Source of the DNA: a bacterium
GTDB lineage: Bacteria; Planctomycetota; Planctomycetia; Pirellulales; Pirellulaceae
DNA: 64,000 nucleotides
Direction: 5' to 3'
NCBI GenBank assembly: GCA_030430075.1
Contig: JAUIGN010000030.1
Location: forward strand, 1 to 64,000
Translations under genes and position numbers: made by a program
Notes under the pieces: generated by a model
The model's database searches: none
What the model was told of the DNA's origin: nothing
The model's input: the letters and a program-made list of their open reading frames with translations, nothing else
In this document: positions 18,374-26,373 of the stretch, in pieces
Position numbering within the stretch: the stretch's first letter is position 1
Layout of the letters: each line of letters starts with the position of its first letter

Positions 18374-19825
18374 ATGTTGAACATCCAGGGCGCACCGCGG
18401 CGGGTTTGTAGCGGGTTGACTCGCCGCGATCTGCTGCGGGCAGGAGGTGCCGGTCTGTTGGGGACGCATCTCCAGACGCTGCTCGCGGCCGAAGAGGCCG
18501 GGGTTGCGAATCTGTCGCGCGCCAAGTCGGTGATGTTTCTCTTCTTGTTCGGCGGTCCGAGCCAACTTGAGACGTTCGATATGAAACCGGATGCTCCATC
18601 CGGAATCCGGGGGCCCTTTCAACCGATTGCGTCGCGAACACCCGACTTGCGCATTTGCGAGCATCTACCGCGGCTGGCCCAGTTGTCGGATCGGTTCGCG
18701 GTCATTCGCACGCTGAATCACGCCCAGAACGATCACAATGCCTGCCATTACATTCAGACCGGGCACCCGCTGCCGCCCGCCGAGCGAGGAGCGGCGCAAG
18801 TTAACGCGACGGTCAAGGATTGGCCCGCCATGGGGTCGGTTGTCGAGTACCTTGATCGCGGCGGCCCGCTGGCACCGGGGCCGGCCGGCAGCGCTCGCGA
18901 CTTCCCCAGCTATGTCTACTTGCCCAATCCGCTGGGCCATATTCAGGGATATGATCGATCGGGACAGTACGGCGGCTGGCTAGGCCGGCAGTATGATGCC
19001 TTGGCAACGCGGATCCGCAAGCAGAGCAAGACGGACAATCCTTACTTTCGAAATTGCAGCGACGCGGAACTGGATTTTCGTATTCAGGGGTGCGCCTCGT
19101 ACAGTGACTTGACGCTGCAGCGAACCGCCGGCCGCGTCAGCTTGCTCGACCAATTCGACGCCGCGCGGCGTGACTTGGATCGCGACCCCTCGGTCCGTGA
19201 ATACGATCGCCTGCGTGCTCGGGCCGTCGACCTGGTTACGTCGGAGAAAATGCGGCTGGCATTCGACATCCGCCGCGAAAAGCCCGCCTTGCGAGATCGC
19301 TATGGGCGGCACCTGTTCGGTCAGTCGGCCCTGATGGGACGGCGGATGTTGGAGGCGGGTGCTCGGTTCGTGACCGTGCTTTGGGATTGTCCAGACGGTT
19401 ACAGTTGGGACAGCCATCGCCACTCGGACGATGTACGGCAACACTTGCTTCCCGGGTTGGATCAGGCCTTCTCTGCGCTGCTCGCGGATTTGGCCGATCG
19501 GGGCCTGCTGGACGAGACGCTGGTCGTCTGCGTCGGCGAGATGGGGCGGACTCCCAAGCCGGACACGCCCCAATGGGGGCGTGGTCATTGGAGCCACTGC
19601 TTTCCGGCCGTGTTGGCCGGTGCGGGAGTTCGGGGCGGTACGATTTACGGCCGCTCAGACCAGGACGCCGCCTATCCGGCCGATGATCCTGTCAGCCCGG
19701 AAGACCTGGCGGCGACCGTGTTCCAGGCCCTGGGGATTTCCCCGGAGACACGGTTACAAGACGCCCAGGGCCGTCCTGTCTCGGTAGCCGGCGACGGCCG
19801 CCCACTGACCCGTCTGTTCGGCTGA
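18374..19825 (+). CDS. DUF1501 protein (Tat-exported, sulfatase-fold relative)
   Basis: 483 aa from the ATG at 18374 (GAGGA about eight bases upstream). An upstream in-frame ATG at 18305 lies before the Tat signal. A twin-arginine signal, LTRRDLLRAGGAGLLG, covers residues 14-29. The DUF1501 core has LFGGPSQLETFDMKPDAP near residue 60 and VCVGEMGRTPKPDTPQWGRGHW near residue 395, both typical of the family. DUF1501 proteins are exported planctomycete proteins with an alkaline-phosphatase/sulfatase-like fold. They usually occur beside c-type heme proteins, and their reaction is unestablished. Here the partner is the divergent triheme dehydrogenase. A hairpin (19836-19861) follows the stop. Confidence 0.93.
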   Translation: MLNIQGAPRRVCSGLTRRDLLRAGGAGLLGTHLQTLLAAEEAGVANLSRAKSVMFLFLFGGPSQLETFDMKPDAPSGIRGPFQPIASRTPDLRICEHLPRLAQLSDRFAVIRTLNHAQNDHNACHYIQTGHPLPPAERGAAQVNATVKDWPAMGSVVEYLDRGGPLAPGPAGSARDFPSYVYLPNPLGHIQGYDRSGQYGGWLGRQYDALATRIRKQSKTDNPYFRNCSDAELDFRIQGCASYSDLTLQRTAGRVSLLDQFDAARRDLDRDPSVREYDRLRARAVDLVTSEKMRLAFDIRREKPALRDRYGRHLFGQSALMGRRMLEAGARFVTVLWDCPDGYSWDSHRHSDDVRQHLLPGLDQAFSALLADLADRGLLDETLVVCVGEMGRTPKPDTPQWGRGHWSHCFPAVLAGAGVRGGTIYGRSDQDAAYPADDPVSPEDLAATVFQALGISPETRLQDAQGRPVSVAGDGRPLTRLFG

Positions 19826-19835
19826 ACGCGGACCA

Positions 19836-19861
19836 GAGAGCGGCGACGCCACGCCGCTTTC
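19836..19861 (+). terminator. Terminator-like hairpin after DUF1501 gene
   Basis: The stem GAGAGCGGCG / CGCCGCTTTC (one G-T pair) closes a 6-base loop and starts 11 bp after the stop codon. The following bases (TCAACC) lack a long T run, so termination would be weak or factor-assisted. Confidence 0.4.
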
Positions 19862-20329
19862 TCAACCTCCGGCCTGGCTGCGGGCTGCGCGCGACATCCG
19901 CCTGCTCATAACTCGGATGATTCGTGAACCCGCGATGGTCCAATGCAAGCCGCTGTCTCCCAACCGGTTGTGGTGAACTCGGCCCAGTGCGCCGCGGATC
20001 TCAGCCGGAACGCGTTGGCGTCCGGATTGCGCTGCTATCCACACAACCGGGGCTATCGCCCAACGGCTGATCAGTCATCCGCGATCAGGCCGCCCCCAGT
20101 CGACTCTCTCTCGCGATGGCGGCTTCGCAACCCGGCCCGAATGCAGATGTGCGGCCGATCAACAAATCTCTCCTTCGAAAAAAACGCGTGACATTCTCCT
20201 CAAGGTTCATCCCAGAGAGAGAGACGCAGGTCGGCCGGTTGCCGTTCGCCGTGGGCGAGCGCCGCTGGGCGGCCGTCGTTCCCGTCACCGGGCGGGAGTC
20301 ACCGCCAGAGATAACCGAGGAGAGGCACG
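19862..20329. other. Gene-free leader region upstream of the peroxidase gene
   Basis: No coding sequence is supported. It must contain the peroxidase promoter. The only base-composition landmark is an A-rich patch with seven A near 20178-20187. A strong ribosome site (GGAGAGG) lies at the right end just before the ATG at 20330. Confidence 0.4.
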
Positions 20330-22777
20330 ATGTTTCGCAAGCTACAGAATCAAGTACGAGGTCGCCGCCACACCACCACGAACCGACGGCGGCAACCGCG
20401 GCGGACGCTGCAGGTGGAGTCCCTGGAGACACGTAAGCTGCTGGCGGCCGACTTTTTTCGCTTGCAGAACCCGGTCGATTCGGCCGACGTCAACGATGAC
20501 GGCGCGGTCGCCCCCACCGACGTTCTGGCGATCGTCAACGAGATCAATGCGCCTCGCGGTGACCGCGGTGATCGCCCCTTCTATTTCGACGTCAATGGCG
20601 ACGGCACGCTCACGCCGTTCGACGCCTTGATGGTCATGAATCGGATCAATCAACGTTCCGGCGGTCCCGGCAGCGACGGTCGACCTCGGGACGACGGCGG
20701 TCCACGCGAAGCCGATGTCGAACCGGAATTTCGGACCATCGACGGGACCGGGAACAACGTGACGAACCCGGCACAAGGCGCGGCAGAGACGAACCTGATC
20801 CGGTTTGGTTACCCGGCCGTTTATCCCGACGGGCACGGCGATGTGATCGAGACGGAGAGCACGCCCAACGCCCGCGACGTCAGCAACCTGCTGAACGCCC
20901 AGGAAGAGAGCATCGTCAACGACCGCCAATTGACGGATTGGATCGTTCAGTGGGGCCAGTTTCTGACCCACGACATGGATCTGACGGGCAATGGTTTGGC
21001 CGGCAATCTGCTGTCCGGCGGCACAACCGGCGAGTTCCATATTGCCGTCAACGATCCCAGCGACCCGATCGGTCCCGGGGCGATTCCCTTCAATCGATCC
21101 TTTTTCGATCCCGCCACCGGCACACTCGATCTGGTCGATTCGCCTTTCGGCCCCCGTCCCAACTGGCGCGAGCAGGTGAACAGCGTGACGTCCTACATCG
21201 ACGCCTCGCAGGTTTACGGTTCGGATGATAGCCGGGCGGCCGCCCTGCGCACGTTTGAGGGTGGAAAGCTGCGAGTCTCCGCGGACGGTCTCCTTCCCCG
21301 CAACACCGAGGGCCTGCCGAACGATGACCCGTTTCATCTGGGAGCGGACCTGTTCCTGGCGGGGGACATCCGCGCCAACGAGCACGCCGGCCTGACTGCA
21401 GTGCACACCCTGTTCGTCCGTGAGCACAACCGGCTCGCCGAACGGATCGGGCAGCAGGCCCCCGAGCTGAATGATGAGCAGATCTACCAACTTGCTCGAA
21501 AAATCGTAGGTGCAGAGATGCAGGCGATTACCTACAACGAGTTTCTCCCGGCCCTGCTCGGTGACGAGGCGCCCCGTGCCGGCGAGGCACAGTACGATCC
21601 GGAGGTCGATGCTTCGATTACCAACTCCTTTGCGACCGCCATGTTCCGCTACGGGCACAGCATGCAATCCTCGGAACTCCCGTTGGTTGACAACGGGGGC
21701 GATCAAGTCGGCAGCTTGGGCCTCAGCGAAGCCTTCTTCGATCCCACGATTCTGGGAGACCAGCCGGCCAACGTCGACCTGATCGTCAAAGGGCTTGCCA
21801 CCCAGGAAGCCCAGGAAAACGATTTGCACCTGGTCGACGGCGTGCGAAACTTCCTGTTTGGTCCTCCCGGCGCCGGCGGGTTGGATCTGGCGGCACTCGA
21901 CATTCAACGCGGTCGCGACCACGGGCTGCCGGACTTCAATTCTGTGCGCGACTTCTACGGGCTGGAGCGTGTCGAGGATTTTGACGAAATCAGCTCGGAT
22001 CCCGAAGTGCAGGCGGCGCTCGCCCAGCTCTACGGAGACGTCGACAATATTGATGCCTGGATTGGAGGCATCGCGGAAGACCACCTGGACGGATCCAGCG
22101 TGGGCGCGACCGTCAACGCGGTCGTCGCAAATCAGTTCGAGCGACTGCGGGACGGCGATCGATTCTTCTACACCCAAGACCCAGCGTTAAAATCGCGCAT
22201 CGTCCGCAATGTGATCGACCTGAAGTCGATCACCCTGGCCGAGATCATCCGTCAGAATACGGGCGTCACCAACATTCAGAGCAACGTCTTCGTCGCGCCG
22301 AGCGTGTTGCTGCAGGATGCTGGTGAGCGACCCGTCAGCGTGACCGTTGTCGGAGGGGCCGACGAGGTCTCACTGACCGCTGGCCATCACGGCAGGGTCC
22401 TCGACACCCGCTCGACGGAACTGCTATCGCAGATTCGCCTGGAGGGAACCGACGGGCGGCAGACGGACCACTTCGTGCTGGACGCCAGCTTCACGTCGCA
22501 GGGTTTGGACGTGGGGGTCTCCATTGAGGCCGGTGGCGGCGGCCATGACGTGCTGGTGGTCCGAGGCGGCCGCGGTGCGGATTCGATGCTCATCGACGGA
22601 GATCTCCTCACCATCAACGGCACACGCGTCAGCCTGGACGGCGTGGAATTGCTCCAAATCGACCTCGGTGGTGGCGAGGACGAGTTGGAGATTGTCGATG
22701 ACGGCGGATTGGATATTGATCTCGTAGGACCTCCCCGACGAGGTGAAGGTGGTGGGCCAGGTGGCCAGCGTGCGTAA
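20330..22777 (+). CDS. LEPR-XLL / dockerin / animal-type heme peroxidase
   Basis: 815 aa. A basic N-terminus precedes VESLETRKLLA (residues 29-39), the LEPR-XLL-type leader of exported planctomycete proteins. Residues about 46-110 form a dockerin-like pair of calcium loops (DVNDDGAVAPTDVLAIVN and DVNGDGTLTPFDALMVMN). An animal heme peroxidase domain spans about 130-660. It has distal His 214 with Asp 215 (QWGQFLTHDMDLTG), the RE pair in VREHNRLA (Arg 364, Glu 365) and proximal His 443 (FRYGHSMQ), so the active-site residues are present. A C-terminal beta-rich region of about 130 residues follows. It probably acts at the cell surface or is secreted, oxidising halides or phenols with H2O2. The dockerin implies a cohesin-like or matrix partner, none of which is in the window. 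Confidence 0.93.
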   Translation: MFRKLQNQVRGRRHTTTNRRRQPRRTLQVESLETRKLLAADFFRLQNPVDSADVNDDGAVAPTDVLAIVNEINAPRGDRGDRPFYFDVNGDGTLTPFDALMVMNRINQRSGGPGSDGRPRDDGGPREADVEPEFRTIDGTGNNVTNPAQGAAETNLIRFGYPAVYPDGHGDVIETESTPNARDVSNLLNAQEESIVNDRQLTDWIVQWGQFLTHDMDLTGNGLAGNLLSGGTTGEFHIAVNDPSDPIGPGAIPFNRSFFDPATGTLDLVDSPFGPRPNWREQVNSVTSYIDASQVYGSDDSRAAALRTFEGGKLRVSADGLLPRNTEGLPNDDPFHLGADLFLAGDIRANEHAGLTAVHTLFVREHNRLAERIGQQAPELNDEQIYQLARKIVGAEMQAITYNEFLPALLGDEAPRAGEAQYDPEVDASITNSFATAMFRYGHSMQSSELPLVDNGGDQVGSLGLSEAFFDPTILGDQPANVDLIVKGLATQEAQENDLHLVDGVRNFLFGPPGAGGLDLAALDIQRGRDHGLPDFNSVRDFYGLERVEDFDEISSDPEVQAALAQLYGDVDNIDAWIGGIAEDHLDGSSVGATVNAVVANQFERLRDGDRFFYTQDPALKSRIVRNVIDLKSITLAEIIRQNTGVTNIQSNVFVAPSVLLQDAGERPVSVTVVGGADEVSLTAGHHGRVLDTRSTELLSQIRLEGTDGRQTDHFVLDASFTSQGLDVGVSIEAGGGGHDVLVVRGGRGADSMLIDGDLLTINGTRVSLDGVELLQIDLGGGEDELEIVDDGGLDIDLVGPPRRGEGGGPGGQRA

Positions 22778-22980
22778 GGCTGCGATCAACTGGTTGCCAC
22801 GCAAGAACGGCGGCTCCCGATGAAAGGAGGGAATTTGTCTTCGTCCGCTTACCAGCCGGGCCCGTGATCCGGGCCCCGGTTGCGGCTCTGCGGTGCCCGG
22901 TACGGCAGCCGCCCACGGTCGTTAATCTTCCCAACCGTTTTTCCCATTTGGTCTTCCCCGGCGTAACCGCCGATCGGCTC

Positions 22981-23024
22981 GACAACCACCGAACGCCCGT
23001 TTTTCGGCGTTTTCGGTGGTTGTC
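22981..23024. terminator. Strong 13-bp hairpin between peroxidase and ECF sigma genes
   Basis: Arms GACAACCACCGAA (22981-22993) and TTCGGTGGTTGTC (23012-23024) are perfectly complementary. They enclose a further CGCC/GGCG pairing around a T-rich loop. It lies 203 bp after the peroxidase stop and just before the sigma-gene promoter, so it could insulate the two transcription units in either direction. Confidence 0.55.
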
Positions 23025-23036
23025 TTGCGTTTTGGC

Positions 23037-23064
23037 TTGCCAGGTCGACGGTGGCCGGCATAAT
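23037..23064 (+). promoter_or_regulatory. Candidate sigma70-type promoter for ECF sigma/kinase unit
   Basis: TTGCCA (23037-23042), 16-bp spacer, CATAAT (23059-23064); each hexamer matches the sigma70 consensus at five of six positions. It lies about 75 bp before the ATG at 23140 and directly after the hairpin. Confidence 0.5.
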
Positions 23065-23139
23065 TCCGCGCCCCAGGCCGTTCGGCCACATTCATTCTGA
23101 AGATCACGTGGACAAAATTCGCATCGGGAGGTCCGACGT

Positions 23140-23811
23140 ATGCTGAGTGCGGGGAATACGGATACATGTTGCCAGGCCGTCGTGCATTCCGAAACGGCAA
23201 TCCATGCTATCCGGCAAGGGGCGCCGCAGCGCCTGGGCGAGTTGCTGGAGTCGTACCGCAACTATTTGAGGCTGCTGGCGACGACACAGATCGATGAGAA
23301 GTTGCGGGCCCGCATGAGTCCTTCCGACCTGGTCCAGGAAACGATGTTGGGGGCCTACCGGGACTTTGGCCAGTTTCGCGGCCGCAGTGAACGCGAACTA
23401 CTGGCCTGGCTGCGTCAGATCCTGATCAATCGGTTGCATGCCTTTGTGCAGCAGCATGTCCTGGCCGCGAAGCGGGATGTCCGCCGCGAGTGTTCTTTCG
23501 ACCAGATGGAGGCGGCGTTGGCGCGTTCCTCGGCGAACTTGAACGCAGCAACTCTGTTGGCGGACGCCGCGCCCTCACCCGGTTCGGAAGTGATCCGCCG
23601 CGAGAACGCCGTGCTCCTGGCGGACCACCTGGCGGCGATGTCGCCCGCTTACCGGGAAGTGATCGTGCTCCGAAACCTGCAAGGGCTTTCCTTTGATCAG
23701 GTCGCCAAGAAGTTGGGGCGGTCCAGCGGTGCAACGCGGATGTTGTGGCTGCGAGCGATCAAGGAATTACGCGAGTTGATGGAAGCGGGAAGCGAAGCGG
23801 TCGCATCATGA
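23140..23811 (+). CDS. ECF-type RNA polymerase sigma factor
   Basis: 223 aa, with GGGAGG upstream of the ATG. Region 2 lies at about residues 30-100 (MSPSDLVQETMLGAYRDF, then FRGRSERELLAWLRQILINR). Region 4 lies at about 150-212 (MSPAYREVIVLRNLQGLSFD, then VAKKLGRSSGATRMLWLRAI). The linker is longer than in E. coli RpoE, as in planctomycetal ECF groups linked to protein kinases. No anti-sigma factor is nearby. Its stop overlaps the start of a Ser/Thr kinase gene (ATGA at 23808-23811). This suggests that phosphorylation or the kinase scaffold, rather than an anti-sigma, sets its activity. That is inference. Confidence 0.93.
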   Translation: MLSAGNTDTCCQAVVHSETAIHAIRQGAPQRLGELLESYRNYLRLLATTQIDEKLRARMSPSDLVQETMLGAYRDFGQFRGRSERELLAWLRQILINRLHAFVQQHVLAAKRDVRRECSFDQMEAALARSSANLNAATLLADAAPSPGSEVIRRENAVLLADHLAAMSPAYREVIVLRNLQGLSFDQVAKKLGRSSGATRMLWLRAIKELRELMEAGSEAVAS

Positions 23812-26336
23812 GCACCGATTGCCAACTCGACGACTCCCGTTTCGGCACCCTTTCGGTCGCCCAGCAGCAACGGCTTACCGAACTGCTGGATGCCTACTTG
23901 GCGCGTCTCGAACGGGGCGACACCGTGGATCGAGCGGCGCTGATCGAAGCGCATCCCGATCTGGCAGGCCCGCTGCAGGCATGCCTGGAGGGACTCGAGT
24001 TCCTGCAAGATGCTGCGGCCGGCTTTGCGCCCGCGCAGTTTGCTGCCGACGAGGCAACGTTCGGCGTCGATCCAGCAGACACTGTCGGGGCGCTGGGGGA
24101 CGGGATTCCGTTTGACGGGCCGTCGAGCGACGTCAAGCGGGTCGGCGACTTTCGCATCCTCGACGAAATTGGTCGCGGCGGGATGGGCGTCGTCTACCGC
24201 GCCTGGCAGATTTCGCTTGACCGCTGTGTTGCCCTCAAGGTTCTGCCCTTCGCGTCGCTGCTGGACCGCACCCAGATCGCCCGCTTTCGAAATGAAGCCC
24301 AGGCCGCTGCCCGTTTGCATCATCCTCACATCGTGCCGGTGTTTGCTGTCGGTAATGACCGTGGCGTGCATTACTACGCAATGCAGTACATCGACGGCCA
24401 GCCGCTCGACCGGATCATTGACGCCGCGAGACGCGCCGGCCGACGTCCGGCCGGTGGGGCGCCGAGCGATTCGGTGCCGGGAGGCGAATGCCTGACAGGA
24501 CTCGGTTCGACGTACGGCGAGAACCCACAGCAGTATTTTCGCACCGTCGCGAAACTGGTGGTCGAGGCGGCGCTGGCCCTCCATGCGGCCCACGAAGAAG
24601 GGATTGTTCACCGCGATATCAAACCGTCAAACCTGCTGCTCGATGCGGAGGGCAAGTTGTGGGTTGCCGACTTCGGCCTGGCCCGCTGTCGTACCGACTC
24701 GAACCTCACCGGGTCGGGCGACCTGGTCGGCACGATGCGGTACATGAGCCCCGAGCAAGCGCGTGGCAGTTCGGCCATCGTCGACCACCGCACGGACGTC
24801 TATTCACTGGGCGCGACGCTCTACGAATTGTTGACGTTGCGGCAGGCGGTACGCGGTGCCGATCCCGCCGCGATCGTCCGCCGGCTCGACCAGGAGGACC
24901 CGTATCCGCCTCGCCAATGGGATCCCAACATCCCGGTCGACTTGGAGACGATCGTATTCAAGGCGCTTGCCAAATCGCCGGAGGCAAGGTACCCGACGGC
25001 TCGAGCGCTGGCAGATGATCTGCGCCGGTTTCTGCATGGCGAGCCGATTCATGCCCGGCGGCCGTCCGTCTCGGATCGCATCGCCAAGTGGATCGGACGG
25101 CATCGCCGCTCGGTCGCTTGCGCGGCGTTGGCGCTGATCCTGGCCTTGGTCGGATTGTCAGTTGGCGCCGTACTGCTGACGCGACAGACGCAACGCACTT
25201 CGCGGGCACTGGTCGCGGCTCAGGACAATTATCAGCAGTATCGCCGCCAACTCGCCCGCACCACGAACCACTTGGGCATGCTGCAGGAGCGGCAGGGAAA
25301 CCGGCGGGCCGCCGCCGCCGCCTTTCAGGAGGCCGCTCGGCTGCAACGCGAGATCCTCGACGAGCAGCCGGCCGACGAGGAGACGCTCCGCGACCTGGCC
25401 GCGACGCTCAACAACCTGGGGGTTTTCCACAGCGCGACCCGCCCCCAGTGCGCGACGCACGCCTATGACGAATCACTTTCCGTGCTCCGCCGCCTGGTTG
25501 CCTTGACGCCAGAGGACGATTGCGTTCAGGCGGAGCTCGCCCTGGCGCTCAGCAACCTCGGCTCGCACGTGCGGCGGCAGGGAAACCCGGACCGTGCCGT
25601 GGCACTGCTTACCGAGGCTTGCCGGATTCTTACCCAGTTGGCGCCGGCCGAGCCTGCCGCTGCGGACGCTCATTACGATCTGGCCGTTTGTTGTAACAAT
25701 CTGGCGATGGCCGAGTCGGATTTGCAGCGACTCGATGACGCCGCCGAATCCTTCCTTGCGGCGCTACAGGCTGCCGGCACGGCGGCAGCGGAGGCCGGCA
25801 AGCTGGAAGCGAGCCAGCTTAGTGCGGTCGGCGGGATCTATTTCAATCTTGGCTTGATCCGGGCAAAGCAAGAACGCCTCCGCGACGCAGCGACCAGCTT
25901 TTCTCACGCCATTGATTTGCAACAGCGGGCTCACCGTCAAGCGCCCCAGGTGGCCCGGTTTATCCAACTGTTGGACCGCCATTATCTCCAGGGTGCCGCG
26001 GTGATGCAGCAGATCGGCGACGTCCGTCAAGCGGCCGAATGGATTGCGGCTCGGCAGTCCCTCCGGCCCCACGACGCTCGACACCTCTGGTCGGTTGCTA
26101 AACAGTGGACGCAACTGGCCCGGACCGTCCACGAACTCGGAGCCGGCGGAGCGGAACCCCATCGGGAAGCGAGGCTGCACGAAAGCCACGCGATCGCCGC
26201 GCTGCGCGCCGCGATCGAGGCTGGACTGACGCCGACACCAACGATGTTGAAAAGTGATTTGAACGGCTTGGCCGAGGCGACCCATGGCGCGGACGATCTA
26301 CGCGACTGGTTCTCGACAGCCGGCACGCGCTCGTAA
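23808..26336 (+). CDS. Membrane Ser/Thr protein kinase with TPR sensor domain
   Basis: 842 aa. The start chosen overlaps the sigma-factor stop (ATGA), and a longer in-frame start at 23745 is inside the sigma gene. The kinase domain spans about residues 115-410. It has the Gly loop IGRGGMGVVYRA, Lys 144 in VALKVL, catalytic HRDIKPSN (Asp 270), DFG at 288-290 and SPEQARG, all intact. A single membrane helix (about 436-457) follows. The extracytoplasmic part is a set of TPR-like helices (about 460-780). The layout is that of PknB-type Hanks kinases of planctomycetes. It very likely acts with the overlapping ECF sigma factor in one signalling unit, with the TPR region as sensor or partner-binding face. 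Confidence 0.95.
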   Translation: MSTDCQLDDSRFGTLSVAQQQRLTELLDAYLARLERGDTVDRAALIEAHPDLAGPLQACLEGLEFLQDAAAGFAPAQFAADEATFGVDPADTVGALGDGIPFDGPSSDVKRVGDFRILDEIGRGGMGVVYRAWQISLDRCVALKVLPFASLLDRTQIARFRNEAQAAARLHHPHIVPVFAVGNDRGVHYYAMQYIDGQPLDRIIDAARRAGRRPAGGAPSDSVPGGECLTGLGSTYGENPQQYFRTVAKLVVEAALALHAAHEEGIVHRDIKPSNLLLDAEGKLWVADFGLARCRTDSNLTGSGDLVGTMRYMSPEQARGSSAIVDHRTDVYSLGATLYELLTLRQAVRGADPAAIVRRLDQEDPYPPRQWDPNIPVDLETIVFKALAKSPEARYPTARALADDLRRFLHGEPIHARRPSVSDRIAKWIGRHRRSVACAALALILALVGLSVGAVLLTRQTQRTSRALVAAQDNYQQYRRQLARTTNHLGMLQERQGNRRAAAAAFQEAARLQREILDEQPADEETLRDLAATLNNLGVFHSATRPQCATHAYDESLSVLRRLVALTPEDDCVQAELALALSNLGSHVRRQGNPDRAVALLTEACRILTQLAPAEPAAADAHYDLAVCCNNLAMAESDLQRLDDAAESFLAALQAAGTAAAEAGKLEASQLSAVGGIYFNLGLIRAKQERLRDAATSFSHAIDLQQRAHRQAPQVARFIQLLDRHYLQGAAVMQQIGDVRQAAEWIAARQSLRPHDARHLWSVAKQWTQLARTVHELGAGGAEPHREARLHESHAIAALRAAIEAGLTPTPTMLKSDLNGLAEATHGADDLRDWFSTAGTRS

Positions 26337-26373
26337 GGGAGTGTTTCACCGTTTTTGGAGCAAGAGGGCATCG

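Noticed and set aside
17916-18641. Minus-strand open frame across site A
   Set aside because: Its sequence is a product of the 25-bp repeat and overlaps the DUF1501 start on the other strand.
20342-22177. A 611-aa minus-strand open frame
   Set aside because: Exactly antisense to the heme-peroxidase gene with its intact active-site residues.
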